This document shows positions 18,392 to 31,663 of a DNA stretch of 64,000 nucleotides, piece after piece. Each line of letters starts with the position of its first letter. Within the stretch, counting starts at the first letter, position 1. Made by a program: the position numbers and the translations under genes. The stretch is from Daedaleopsis sinensis (lineage: Eukaryota; Basidiomycota; Agaricomycetes; Polyporales; Polyporaceae), in the NCBI GenBank assembly GCA_033807695.1, contig CM066304.1, forward strand, positions 1,798,001 to 1,862,000, in the 5' to 3' direction. The notes under the pieces were generated by a model. It searched no databases. It was not told the origin of the DNA and saw nothing but the letters and a program-made list of their open reading frames with translations.

Positions 18392-21300
18392 CCATGGACG
18401 GTACTACGCAATGGTTCGCGGGTATACCCAAGGCAACACTCATAGACTTCGACGCTACGCACTACCAGATAACGTCAAGCACCAGGTATGGTCTATTAAA
18501 CTCCTCTGTTGGACCAGACATGGCTAATCATGGTATCGCACAGTACTAGTCTTCTGCAGGACTCCCTCGCTATCCCTGGTTACATCGCCTGCACCTCCGC
18601 TCTTCTCCTCATAGTCCAAGTTGCGTCTCACTCCATATCCGCACGGAAGCGTGTGATAGGGAGAGCATCCGAAGAGGAGCAACACGATGACAATGACATA
18701 GACAACGCTGCTAGCTGCTCTCGTCTTCGTCGCAGCCATCAAACCCTTGGTGGACTGGCTATCTTCATATTCAGGGGTATACAAGAGCTTGCCGTACTCA
18801 TGCTCTTAGGCCTGTCGATTGTGCAGCTGGTCTCTCAGGCGCCGAGCAACGTGCCCAGTCAGTACGCGGAACGTTCGCAGCCTGAAACGCTGCAGGTTGC
18901 TCAGTGCGCGGTATATGTACGTTGTTGGCATATGCCGGTTGCGATCACACCGCTGACCTCTGGCCATTGGCACAGGCTTATTTATTCGTTCTTGGGCTAC
19001 TGTCTCTCTTCGGCAATCTTCCCATCAGCAGCTGGGCATATCACCATATAACATGGACTCTGGTGTCTACATGGAGCGTCTACCTGTACCGCAACGTCTG
19101 GCCTCTGGCGACATTTCACCTCACGCCTATCGATAAGGATGAAGGATCACTCCTCTGGGTCAAAGTTGGCCTTCTCACGATCGCTGGTGTATTCGTTCCC
19201 CTCTTCGCACCCCGTAAATATATCCCTGTGAACAGCAAGGTGACCCACTTCAACTGCCCTACATTCGTCGTAGCAGCTGACAATGTGTCTAGGACGTCTT
19301 AGAACCTCATCCTGAGCAAACGGCGTCGATACTGTCATACCTCACTTACACTTTCGTCTCGCCCATGGTATGGCTGGCCTACAGAATCCCGCACCTGCCA
19401 TTCGACCAGTTTCCACCTCTGCCGGACTACGACCATTTGCGCAACATGACGCATCAGAACTTTCCGGTGAGTATCCGTTTTGATCCTGAGTTCGAGCTTC
19501 AAAGCTGATCTTGAGACATGGTCTAGTATCTAGACCCTCTAGTCAGCAAATCGCGTCGCCACCTCGGCCTCAAGCTGATGCGCCTATTCTGCACGTATTT
19601 TCACTTGATCAACTGGACGACGATTGACCGACCGTAATAGGGCTCGAAATGTGCAACCTCGCCGCTCTATCGCTTGTCATGGTGAGTCAGGTGCACGACG
19701 CTCATGGCTTATCAGTAGCTCACGTTGCATAAGGTGGCAGGAGCTTTTGCTGCGCCGATCAGTCTCAATAATCTGTTGAGGTAGCCCTCGACACTTTTTC
19801 CTATGTATACTTCCGAGATCTCACAGTACATGACAGATACTTAGAAACGGACGGTACAGACCAGGATATCAAGCCATGGTTATGGATCGCTACTCTCTTC
19901 GTAGGTCAAGTGAGCCGCAGCCTTTCCGAGCAGCTATACAATTACCGCGACGTGAGTCTGGCTCATTGGACATATCGAATGCGCACTGTTGTGGATACTG
20001 AGGTCGTCGGTAGGCCCGACTAAATACTCGCGTTAAATCCATTGTCACGGAGCTCGTTTTCGAGCATGCCTTGAGGATCTGCATGAAAGCGGAGACGTCC
20101 GGCTCAAGTGAGAATGGCAGCAACGTCGACACACATGACGCTGCAGAGGATGCGACAGACAAGCCGAACGTGAATGTCGTCGGGAAGATCAATAATCTAG
20201 TCTCCAGCGACGTGAGCGCTCTAGAATACGCGCCAACCTACGTTCTTTTCTTGGGTACGTGTATCCTCCTGTATCGGGAATGGCAAGCATTGAACTCCTA
20301 ATGAGCAGTGTGCGAGTCGCCCGTACAAATCATCTTGTGTATAGTCTTCTTGTATCGAATTCTCGGCTGGAGGTAAGTCCGTCATCGCCCACCATCTCTA
20401 ACGCTTCTGATTAGTGTCTATAGTGCGTTCGTAGGGCTTGCGGCAATGATCGTGACCCTCCCGGTGTCTGGGTATCTAGCACGGTTTATGCAAGGCACCC
20501 AGAACGAGAAAATGAAACGGGTACGTTTCGACTTCGACTGTATTGTTGCAGAGCTTGAAGTCCTAAATGTTTGCGATTGCGCAGACCGACTCTCGCGTGC
20601 AACTTGTGACGGAGGGTGCGTGCAATGTTTATTTCTAAATGGACACACCGACTGAGAGCTTACAGTATTGAACGTCATCCGTATGATCAAATTGTTTGGA
20701 TGGGAGCGGCGTATGTTCACCCAGCTTGACGAGAAGCGAGAGCAGGAGCTTGTATACGTTAGCAGAAGCCGGATGCTCGAGCTGCTATACACGCTCTGCA
20801 AGTGGGTGCTACTTACCACCTTGCGAACGGAATACTGAGCTTGGAAGTCCAGCTATACGATACCAATCCTGGTCATCATATCGACTTTTCTTACATATGT
20901 GAGCATCGTCTTTCATTTATTGGGCTTCGAAGCTCATGCATCATGGTCCACCCAGGCGGTCATCATGAAGGGCCAATTAACAGGTATGTAGTTGATAGTT
21001 GTACTCAACTGGTCCACCAACACACCGTGTGCACTCATCTCTAGCGGCGAAAGTCTTCTCTGCAATATCTGGTAAGCCAGACTTAAGATGTTCGCGGTAA
21101 TGTTACTAACGATTGGCGTAGTCTTAAACATGCTCCAGTTTGACATTCAACTCGCATCTAATTTCATACCGGGTCTGATTCGGGGTATGTACCATGAGCG
21201 AGCATCATGTAGAATGCTCATCATCCTCACTGTATTGCCTCCACAGCGAAGGTGGCCGTCGAGCGTATCCAGGACTTCCTGGAGAACGTAAGTACTCAGT

Positions 21301-24300
21301 ATATCTTTGTACCGTCTATGAACTTACCTTTCATGACTTTATTTTAGACTGAACTCATAGACCGTTACACGGAGCAGCCTAGCACTGAGGCTGCCGTCGC
21401 TGTCCAGAGTTTTAGTCACTGCGACGCTTACCGGGACATCGTTGGCATCCGCCGCGCGTACTTCACCTGGGCGCGTAGCTCTGTCCCTCTTCCTTGCAGC
21501 CCTGGCTCCTCTCGCGGAATATTTGCTCTGCGGATAGAAGACGAAGTGGTATTCAAGAGCGGGAAGCTCAACCTCATTGTCGGGCCAACCGGGGCCGGAA
21601 AGACATCCTTGCTCATGGCGCTGCTGGGCGAAATGCATTACATTCCCTCAGGCCCCGATTCTTTTGTCAGTCTTCCGAGAGCGGGTGGGATTGCGTACGC
21701 CGCTCAAGAGTCGTGGGTTCAGAACGACACCATCCGGGTGCGGCTCGTTTCCATGCCATGTTCCGACCTCTGAATCTCATCGATGCTACGCAGAACAATA
21801 TTGTCTTCAACGCCCCCTTTGACGAAGTTCGCTACAAGAAAGGTCAGTACTTGGGCCTCAATGATGAGCTGGGAAGGACAGGAGTGCGACTAATCATCAT
21901 TTTCTTTCAGTTATCGAACAATGTGGTTTGATGCGCGATCTAGAGCTTTTCGACGCGGGCGATCAGACCGAGGTCGGCGAGAGAGGGATCACTCTCAGGT
22001 GAGAATCCAATAACATGATCCTATATTGATTTCGCTCAACACGACGTTGACAGTGGAGGACAAAAGGTGCGCATGGTTCTTGAGATATAGATAGGTGTCT
22101 AACCCATACATATAACCATCGCAGGCTCGAATCAGTCTCGCTCGGGCTGTCTACTCGGATGCACAGACTCTCCTCCTCGATGACGTGCGTCACCGAGGTG
22201 ACCGTTCAGTGTCCCACTTCGACTCATCTCCCATCCCATTGTAGATTCTAGCAGCATTGGATGTGCACACATCTCGTTGGATTGTCGACAAATGTCTTGG
22301 GGGAGATCTCATCAAAGGTCGAACTGTCATCATGGTTGTAAGTATGATCCTGCGCTTGCTGGAGCGACTGTGCTGAGTATGACTGATCCCGCATCCAGAC
22401 TCACAACGTCGCCATGCTTGGCCCTCTTACTGACTTTGTCGTTGACATCGGCTCCGATGGTCGGATCGTGAGCCAAGGGTCTCTCTCTACCGCCCTCGCC
22501 AAGGACTCGGAGCTTCTGAAGGAAGTGCAAGAGGGACAGAAAGAACTGGAAAAGGTGGAGCAAGAGGTCGACTCAATGGACCTTACAAATGAGGCACAGA
22601 AGAAGAGTATAGGCAAGCTTGTCGTCGACGAAGAAACCGACACAGGCCACGTTGGATGGACAGCATGTAAGTCTTGTGCCCTATTACTAATAAACACCTG
22701 TGGTTGAGTGCCACTCTAGTGAAGCTATTCTTGGGAAACATGTCGCAGAGGCCGTTATGGTTCTGGCTCATCTATATGGTTGGCCAGGGTGTACGACAAA
22801 TTATTGCGAACCTACAGGTCAGTGGGCATACTCGGGTCTAGCCAAGTTCCCCTTCAGCTCAACACAGGGCTGCAGCTCTGGTATCTCGGCGTATGGGCAG
22901 CACAATACGAGATGCATCCCGTGGAGGATGTCGCTGTTTGGTAGTGAGTAGTACCCTATCCTTCTTTGATTGATCCTGAAAGGTTGACACGTCTTTCACA
23001 TAGCTACTTGAGCGCATACACCTTCGGCATGATCGCCGGGCTGGTGGTCACGACATTCGGAACATTCTACTTTGTCTATGGTAGTGTCAGAGCATCGCGT
23101 CTGATTCACCAGAAGCTTGTGACATCTATACTGAGCGCTACACTGCGGTAAGTGTGCATTGCACATACCAATCGGAGACCAACGCTCATGTTGATACAGC
23201 TGGCTTGACAAAACGCCCACCTCCCGCATAATTGCCCGGTGCACAAGCGATATACGGACACGTGAGTGCATTTATCTTGGTCTAGAGGTTTATCAAAACC
23301 TCTTTCGTTTCAGTGGACAGCCGGGTTACGATGTGCACGGAGCGATTCGCGGAAATGACAGCCATTCTGCTCTTCAACATGGGTGCAGTGGTACTGTTCG
23401 CTCCGGTTTTCCTCGGCCCTGCTCTCCTCTTGGCTGTTTGCGGCGCAATTTGCGGTCATGTCTACATGATGGCACAACTTTCGGTGAAGCGCGAGATGAG
23501 CAAGGCAATGGCACCCGTGCTCGGACATTTCAGCGCTGCCATCAATGGGATCAGTGAGTGACTTTTTACTGTTTCCATACTAATCTCCTCCCTGCGAATC
23601 GCTCACGGTCGCACATAGCATCCCTACGGGCGTATGGTGTCGAGGAAATGTTCATTTCAGAGTCGTACAAGCGAGTTGATAAGCACACTCGTGCAGAGAT
23701 AGCGGACACAGTGCTCCACTAGTAGGTCACAACCGTGCTTGAATCCGCGCGTTTGCCACTAACTGTGAGTAAGCTGGATGTCAGCACGCGTCGACTTCAT
23801 GGGATCACTCTTTACAACCGCTCTCGCCATCTACCTGACATATTTCTCACAACTGAGCGCATCCAATACGGGTTTCTCCTTGACCGTCGCCAGTAAGCAT
23901 CTCAGCAGACCTTCGCTAAGTTCGGGAGATAACGACGGTCACCCTGCTCTACCCAGCCACATTCAGCAGCAATATCTTCGCGTGGGTACGGATCGGTAAC
24001 GATTTCGAAGCATCAGGTGAGCAGAATGCAATTGTCGCGATGTATAGCACGCTCATTCCAGAACAGCAAACAGGCGAGTATGAGATCCTCAGTCTCGACT
24101 ACTACGAGTCGCCTAACCAGTGGGCTACTCAGCCTGGAGCGCGTTCAGCAGTACCTCGCTATCGAGCACGAGCCAGAGTCACGTCTAGATGGTGTGCCCC
24201 CTGCATACTGGCCCGCCAGCGGCAAGCTTGAGGTGAAGAACCTGTCCGCGCGATACTCCGAGGTGAGAGTGCCTCAAGCGAGATAGCACCCAGATCACTC

Positions 24301-25415
24301 ATTCTCATTAATGGTCTCCTACCAGGATGGGCCGAAAGTATTACATGACGTGACGTTCCAAGTCGCTCCCGGAGAGCGCGTCGGCATTGGTGAGTGTCGC
24401 TAATCACCCTGTGTCGCCTGACTAAACCACCCCTGCTGTAGTGGGTCGCACAGGAAGCGGGAAGGTAAAACATAACCGCGATAGGAGAACGACGAGAGAC
24501 TGACCTCCACCGCAGAGCTCTCTCACCCTGGCTCTCCTACGCTGTATCCTCACCGAGGGGACCGTCTTGTACGACGGGTTCCCCATAGACAGACTAAACC
24601 TCGACGCGCTTCGCTCAAACATCACCATCATCCCCCAAGTCGTACGTACTAGTAGTCCTTCCTCCCTATGTCCGTGATTCCTAACCTCCCCGTTGCTGGC
24701 AGCCGGAACTGCTCGGGGGAACCCTCCGCCAGAACCTCGACCCGTTCGCAGAGCACGCAGACGCCGTGCTCAACGACGCCCTCCGCTCGGCCGGCCTGTT
24801 CAGCCTGCAGGACGAGGCGCCGGCCGCGCAGCCGCGCATCACCCTCGACAGCGAGATCGCCGGAGGAGGCGCGAACCTGTCCGTCGGCCAGCGACAGATT
24901 CTCGCGCTGGCACGGGCGATCGTGCGCCGGAGCAAGCTTCTCATTCTCGACGAGGCCACATCGGCCATAGGTCTGTCCTAACATCGGCCGTCGGCTGCTG
25001 CTGCTGCAGAGGAGCTGACTTGCTCATACTCGTACCAGATTACAAGACGGACAAAGTGATCCAGAAGTCGCTGCGGACAGAGCTCGGCAAGGACGTGACG
25101 CTGTTGACCGTCGCTCATCGTCTGCAGACGGTCATGGACGCAGACAAGATCGTACGTAGCACTACTAAGCCACGTTGTACACCCCAAGTACACCCGTTTC
25201 TGGAGACTGATTTATCCTCCACAGATGGTTCTTGACGCAGGACGGATTGTAAGACTTGGATATCTCGTAAAAAGTAGCTTGCTGAACAACGTACACAGGT
25301 CGAGTACGGCACTCCAAGCGAGCTCCTCAACAACGACAAGGGCATGTTCCGCGCATTGGTGGACGAGAGCGGTGACAAGGAGAAGCTGTATGCGATGGCG
25401 ATGACCGCAGTGTAA
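18392..25415 (+). CDS. ABC transporter, ABCC (MRP) subfamily, many introns
   Basis: About twenty short introns interrupt a full-length ABCC transporter of roughly 1400-1500 residues with two membrane domains and two nucleotide-binding domains. The N-terminal extra membrane region (TMD0) begins after ATG 18392. NBD1 has Walker [10 protein letters not shown] (about 21580-21605), signature [14 protein letters not shown] (split by an intron near 22070-22130) and Walker B TLLLDD followed by Ile, not the catalytic Glu. This is the usual degenerate site of the subfamily. NBD2 has Walker A GRTGSGKSS (also split by an intron, about 24450-24515), signature [15 protein letters not shown] and a complete [12 protein letters not shown]. 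Members export glutathione conjugates, drugs or metabolites from cytosol to vacuole or outside. Substrate is unknown. I see no disabling break, but not every exon border was resolved. Confidence 0.85.
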
Positions 25416-25609
25416 CGCCGTTACTTACGGCATGTGGGTTCGATGCGACTACATGCCATCATGGAGAGACCACTCGCATACAAGAGAACGTAATGTACAG
25501 AGATGCACTAATCAAAGATGTTCGGTGACTTATACTGGGAAGAGCGCAGAGATAGCATGATATGCAGAAGATGCGAGGGAGAGGTGACACAAAGAGAGAG
25601 AGGGATAAT

Positions 25610-28321
25610 TTACGATGCTGGCTTGGACTGCTTCTTCGCAGTACCGATAGATGTGTTGTTGACCTGGACGATTGGTTAGCGGGATCATGATTCATTAGGA
25701 TACTGCTGAGGGATTGACGAACCTTGGTAGCGAAGCGCAGAGAGCAAAGAGACTCGTTGAGGTGTGTCGCAAGCGGAGAGAGGTTCAGGAACATCAGGGT
25801 CTTAGAGTTCCCACTCAGCGAGTTTTGCAGCAAGTACGTTAGCTACGCCAACGAAACATGTCAGTATCTTCTCCAACCCAACCCATCAAAAGCACGCACT
25901 TTAGAGTTCCGGTAGGGAATGTGCTTGTCGTTCTTCCCTTCACCTTTCTCGCCCAACGCAGCAATGACATCGCCCAACGCGCTCAGGCTCTTGTTGATGC
26001 TCTGCGTCTCCTTTAGCCTGTCCTTGTCGCTTGCAGCCCCGCTCTTCTCCAGCCGCTCGCTTCCAGCCAAGTCGACGAGGTTGAGGCTGCCTTCGCAGCA
26101 CTCGCCCGTTAGTGTGTTCTCGCCGCGGATGCGGAGCGTGAACACTGAGTGCGAACGGGATGACCGCTCATTCATGAGCGTAGCGGCCACCGTACGACGG
26201 CCTTGAGCGAGGGACAGCAGCGTACGGACTTGGGACGGTGAAGAGAGGGGGAGAACATTCACGTCCGTGACGGTCGTGCGCCCGCTCTTGGAATCGTGTT
26301 TGATCTCGTGCTTCTTCTTGTCAAACTCGCCCTTTCCGAGCAAGTCGTTGATGGTTTCGTTGTACTATGGTCAAAGCGTAAGTGGGTCAGACTTTCATGA
26401 CACGGGTGCGTGACGCACGATTTCTAGGAACTGGCCCTCCATCTTGTATTGCCAACCCTTGCTCTTCAGTTCGTCCGCCACGCGGAAGACCTGCTCGACA
26501 GCACGTGGGATCATGCCAGCCGTCATCTCAGACTGAGATATGGTCAGCGTTTGGTTTTGCACACACAACAGAAGGACCATACCGAGCCACCCTCCATAGT
26601 GAACGACTTGCCGGAACCAGTCTGGCCGTATGCAAACACACAAACGTTATACCCGTCTGTGCAACTCTGCGCCAATTGAGAGATCTCCTCAAAGACTTCG
26701 GCTTGACTAGCATGCGGCTCGAATACCTATAAGGGGTCAGATACAAGCCGCAACAGCAGCTAGTGTTCTCCACGCACCCTATCGAATGTGAATTGCCACT
26801 CCTCCTTGCGCTCCTGGCCAGTTGCACTTTCAGTGGAAGCGCGGACAACAATTTCCTTGTGGTCGAGCTTGTCTGGGTACGCCAAACGAGCCATCGCCTC
26901 CTCACGCAGACGCGCTTCCTCCTCGAGGTCCGGACTTGCCGTGCCATCCGTGATCTCTAGCGATGACGAAGCGGGGGGAGAAAGCGGCGATGACAGGATG
27001 TCGGAGCGCAGGATGGGCCGCACGCGACAGAAGACACGGATGTTCCCTTTGAGTTCTTGCACCATGTTGTGCAGCTTTCGCCGAACAGTTTCTCCTTCCC
27101 TGGCCTCGCGTTCAAGTTCCGCAATCCGCTTCTGGGCCCGCTCCAGCTGAATTACGAGGTCAGTCTTTGTCCCAACTGTGCGATCGTACTCCGACTGGAA
27201 GGCAGCCTTCTCCGCTTGCATGGCCCCGATCTGCGCGGTGAGACTGAGTTGCGCCGTCGCTTGCTGAGCAATCGTTGCCTTCAGGCCTTTCACTGTCTCG
27301 CGCTCTCGTTCGAGGTCGCTTTGATACATGCGCAGGTCTTCGTCCAGATCCCGTAGCTTCCTGTCCTTCTTGCGCAGATCCTCCTGGAGGTCAGAGATCT
27401 CGCGCTCATGGCGTAGCCGGAGAGCATGGAGCTCGTCGGAGGCGATGAAGAGCTCTTTCCGCTGTTCGAGTTCTTGGGTTTTTGCGTTAGTGAGTTCGCG
27501 GGAGAGGGCTTCGTGTGATGCTTGGAGGTCTGATCGTTTCGCGCGCTCTTGAGCAAGCTCGGCGTCGAGGCGAGCAGCGTCGGCAGCACGGGCTGTCTCG
27601 ATGTTGGTAATCTGCTGTTGTAGTACGTCAAAGCGGTCATTCGCCGGTGCAGTTGTACGCGACCTAGGCAGGATAAGTCAACATCAACAACTACGACAGA
27701 GCGGATTCTTAGGTCTCGACGGCAAGATAAACAGAATCCGCGATTCCAAGTCAAAGTCCCAACCGAGAAGCTTTTGTAAAGGCCCAATTTCAACAAGGTA
27801 CCACTCGGGCCGACCATAACAGCATTGTGTCTTGGAGCTTGACAATCCAACCAGTCCAACCCCATCCCAGCTCCGTAACCATTCGTGATCTGAAAGGGAA
27901 CCACTCACGCAGTCCTTGAAGCGGGCCTCGCAGGCGGCCGCACCGGTGCCGTCTTTGGAGGAGCACTAGTCGCCCTGGTCGTCCTCCGCGCTCCAGTAGC
28001 AGTAGTGGTCGAGGAGGTCAGAGCGGGCGCCCTCGGTTTCGTGAGCGGCGGCGGGCCCTTGCCCAGTCTGTTCATCTGCACATTCGCGTTCGGGGCGACT
28101 TTCGACGGCCGCAGTGGGTGGCTGTTGTCAGCTTCCGCAATCGCAGCGAGCTTGCGTGGCTGAAGGTCCGCGCCGAAGTTCTCCTGGGCCTTGCGTTTGA
28201 GCGAGTTGGTGGTCGTTGATGTCGATGCCATGGTTGGGCCTGAGCGGATGGTGACGGTTGGTGGTAAAGGTTGACCTGGTCTGTCGGGAGAAGAGGAGCG
28301 CAGCCGTGGGAGACGGGACAT
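25610..28321 (-). CDS. Kinesin-14 (C-terminal motor, Kar3/Ncd type)
   Basis: The order is N-terminal basic Ser/Pro-rich tail (first exon 28321 to about 27910), long coiled coil (about 27660-27060) and C-terminal motor, which defines minus-end-directed kinesin-14. The neck [13 protein letters not shown] marks the motor start. The P-loop is GQTGSGKS (about 26610), switch I is [11 protein letters not shown] and switch II is LVDLAGSER (about 26050-26180). A last intron joins SLRFATK to [17 protein letters not shown] and the stop. A 246-nt intron separates tail and coil. Kinesin-14 motors crosslink and slide spindle microtubules and support nuclear fusion. All key motor residues are present, so the gene appears intact. 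Confidence 0.9.
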
Positions 28322-28598
28322 GGCGCTCTGTTGGCCGTGGGCGGGAGAGTTAGCGAGATCTGGGAGGGGAGCGCGACGGTCAGAGACAAGTCAAACCGTC
28401 CCCGGGCGCTCCAGAGGCGACGCGCCTGTCACATGACCGCGACTCGGGTTAGGGTTATAGTAGCCTGTTCCACCAACTCTCCAAACATCCATGTTGCCAT
28501 GCACATGGGGAGACTACGGGCAAGATAGAGAGGCGATGTGCAGTTGATATTATAAAGGTGCTGTAGTATACTGTTGTCCAACGTCGCATCTATGCCGA

Positions 28599-30675
28599 CT
28601 ACATAGCAACAGTCTGCAACAGGCTCTTCTGCACGAACTCCTTCGCGTTGCCGCCTGCCTCGGTATACTTCGAGAGGAACATCTCATCTCCGCGAGCTAT
28701 GTGCGCAAGTCAGCGATATAAACGACCAGTAACAGATAATAAGAAGCACTCACAGATATGGAGAGCTTTTGTCGATTGCCAGACATCAAAGATCGAGGCA
28801 GCCTCGTCGACCGTGAGCTGATCAGGCACGGGGAAGTTCCGCAATCCGTTCGCGTACGCAACAAGCTCAGGCTCCCGGCGGACGTACGGATTTGATGGCA
28901 CAGTCGGCTCAAGCCCGAGGGCTTCGACGAGCTCGAGAGGTGCCCGGAAAGTCGTGTTCTGCGTGGACAGCGCTCCGAGGACCGCCCCCCGTTTCTAAAA
29001 GGGCCCCTGTGAGTGCACTGGGTGAAGGAGTGTGGAAATGCGACGCACGAATGACCGCTTGCCGCTTGCAAACTCCAGGAGTGTTCGGGGCAGGCTCAAG
29101 TGGTAGGCCCTGACGGACTTGTAAAATGGATCGCGGTAGTGCGAGACGCAGTACAGCGCCTGGAAGTCGTCGATCGCCAGTAGCACAGGGAACCTAGAGT
29201 CAAATTGGGCGGTCAGTGCATGGGGATCGGAACTCAGCGACCAATCCGTACTGCGTCTGCTGTGAGAGCTCTGTCAAAAGCGTATTGAGGATTGTCGGCG
29301 CCTGACTCTGAACCTCCACGCCCAAATTAATGAGATCCATGAGACTGGACGCGCTGTCGATCGTGCGTTCCTCGAATGGATACGTGCCCTGGACTTTCAT
29401 GCCCTGTATGAGCGCCTCGTTCACGTCAACGAAGCGCTTCAACAACTGTTGCGCCAAGGCAGGTTGCCCATATGTCTGGGTTCTAGGATCGTAGGCGTAG
29501 GGCGTTGACGAGTTGACAAGGTTGATTGCTAAACAGGAGAAGTCCGTAGAGAAACAGGGCGGACATAGCAGGAAGACGCACCTCGGGGGATGTACAAGCT
29601 GATCCATTCCTTCTGTATGCTATATTGCACAGCTTGAAGAAGGACATAGCTTTTACCGCAACCTGGTTTCCCCGCTAGACAGTGGACGTCGTAAATGTGA
29701 GGAGCGGCACTTATCAAAGGGCACACTCACTGAACACTAGTCGTGTGTTCGTACTCGAGGAACCCGCAGCCTTGTCGAGCTCGTTCAACGCATTTATTGT
29801 CACATGGCGGATGACTGAACAAGGTTTCGACAGGAGCATGTACTGCAGGCAGAAAGACGCGTTAGTCAGGGGGAAAGGCAGTTACTTTCATGAACACTCA
29901 CGTCGACCAGTACATTGGTTGGAAGACCGTAGGCCTTCAGCGCTTTCGAGTCCTCGACAGGGAAGGCCATTGCGGTGTTTGCCACTTCTGGTGTCATGAT
30001 TTCCTGCAATAGTTTATTTATACCTGCGCTCTAGGAGTGGGAGATCGGAAGACCTACAGCGCGAAATGTGGGTAACTGCAACGGTATCCGCTGGTCACTT
30101 TGGAACACCGGGTCGGTGAGGGAATTCGCGGCCATGGGCCTAAACAACTGGAAAAAGAATGAGATATCACGGCTGAACCGAAACGTGTGATGACGGAATG
30201 CATAGTGTTGCATGAGACAATCCACATGGCGGGGCGGGCAATGGTTGAAACGCGAGACTGCACCAAGCCTTGTGGTACCAGGGCTTGCCTCTTCAACGTG
30301 CCATTGCTACCCTGACATCTCTATCTTCACTCGGAGCACTTGTTCAATGTGCTCTGAGCATTCATACGCGTCACTGCTACAGCACTATGCATCCTGCCGT
30401 CGTGAGAAATATCTGACGCACCCCAGGATCCCGCGGGGCTGACTTCTGCTGGTCGTTCTTCGCATTTGTGCGGAACTTTGCTATAATGCGCACCTTCAGC
30501 CCACATGAAGCCCTCGACCAGATCAACACGCACAAGCTGTCTTCTTGGCTGGCTTAGCGGGAGCAGCGTATCCTCGGGCCTGGACAGCAATAGCAGTTGT
30601 CGCCGTAGGTATTGCCGCTTTGTTAGCCGCTCCGGATGGCAGTCGTCCAGCACGTAGAGCCGCAGCAAAAGACAT
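28599..30675 (-). CDS. Mitochondrial small-subunit ribosomal protein mS29 (DAP3 family)
   Basis: The first exon encodes a mitochondrial presequence: MSFAAALRAGRLPSG, then a run ending in ARGYAAPAKPAKK, rich in Ala and Arg and without acidic residues. Later exons give FRAEIMTPEVANTAMAFPV, a P-loop GKPGCGKSYVLLQAVQ (about 29640-29680), SLYIPRA, LLAIDDFQALY and SLPRTLLEFASGKRSF, the GTP-binding and DAP3 core segments. The C-terminus is NAKEFVQKSLLQTVAM. The protein is a GTP-binding component of the mitoribosome head. At least six introns are needed. The exact joins between the presequence exon and the exon starting LFRPMAANSL (near 30145) were not fully resolved. The gene starts 261 bp from the divergent Bud20-type gene. 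Confidence 0.87.
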
Positions 30676-30936
30676 AGTCCCCAATAATACCGAAGATGAC
30701 TGGCGACGAGAGAGGTCAAGCCCCGAGACCCAGGTGTTGGCGGAGTGCAAGAGAGTGCCAACCGGCCAGCATGTCCGGCAGGCGCCTGTGACGCCGTAAG
30801 TACGCGAATTTCATGAAGCGCCTGATTCTTATGTAAGCAGACAAGAACTTGTCCTCCAAGTCCGAGTCTCCTCCTCGTCCTCCCCTCTACAGAGCCTACC
30901 TTTTGCCTACCCTTTCCTCCTCTCTATCACCTTCCA
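30676..30936. promoter_or_regulatory. Compact bidirectional promoter, mS29 / Bud20
   Basis: The 261 bp between the two start codons must serve both genes. It contains a pyrimidine-rich stretch (CTCCTCGTCCTCCCCTC, about 30870-30890) near the Bud20 side, typical of fungal housekeeping promoters. No TATA box is evident. Confidence 0.5.
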
Positions 30937-31663
30937 ATGGGTCGTCTTCGCCGTTCACGCACCCACCATGCTCAAAGGGACGTGCATCGCGCTGCGCGTA
31001 CAAGGGTATGGAGCACTCATAGATTATCTGCGGCTACTTACCATTGCCATACTCGCAGGCTCGGACAAGGGATTTAGACCAGATTCAATTGATTGACCTG
31101 GATCCCAAGGTGTGTTGTCTTTGTATTATATGTTGCAGCAGCTGAGTCAAAACATTGCGTCAGAACCGTGCGGCCCTTGAGGCCCAGCCTCTCGACTATG
31201 AAAAGCCTGGACTAGCGCAGCACTACTGCGTCGAGTGTGCAAAGTGAGTGCTCCCGATAGGTACTCACCATATGGTGAAGAAATCGCCATGAGAGCAATG
31301 GCCCATTCCAGGCAGACGACCCCTTTATGCATGATGTCATGCATGGTTGATGGGCCGTCTGCTGTCTTGTATGCAGTCTTGCAAAGGGTCTGTTGACCGC
31401 CAGTCCATTCGCGAGGGCGTGTTTGCTCTTCCGACAACGTTTTAAGGCTCAATTGCTCATGCTCGTACCACAGATACTTCGAAACCGACCACGCACTCCG
31501 CTCTCATTGGCGGGGCAAGGTGCACAAGCGGCGTTGCAAAGACCTCAAAGAACCTGCGTACACGGTCGAGGAGTCAGAACGCGCGGCCGGCCTCGGGAGG
31601 GAAGGAAAACGACCCACAAATGTGGACGCCGTTACTCCCATGAGTGCGGAGTCCTGCACATGA
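30937..31663 (+). CDS. BUD20: Bud20/ZNF593-type C2H2 zinc finger, 60S subunit export factor
   Basis: Four exons encode a protein of about 120 residues starting MGRLRRSRTHHAQRDVHRA, continuing through TRDLDQIQLIDLD and QPLDYEKPGLAQHYC and ending in SERAAGLGREGKRP. The zinc finger CVECAKYF...HALRSHWRGKVH fits C-x2-C-x12-H-x5-H and is followed by KRRCKDL. This is the conserved layout of Bud20 and its animal homologue ZNF593, shuttling proteins that accompany pre-60S ribosomes out of the nucleus. The basic N-terminus is the expected ribosome-binding and nuclear signal. The third intron (about 31242-31472) is long, about 230 nt, against about 50-80 for the others. Confidence 0.92.

Noticed and set aside
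25919..28528. Plus-strand ORFs across the kinesin gene
   Set aside because: They are antisense to exons with clear P-loop, switch and coiled-coil motifs.
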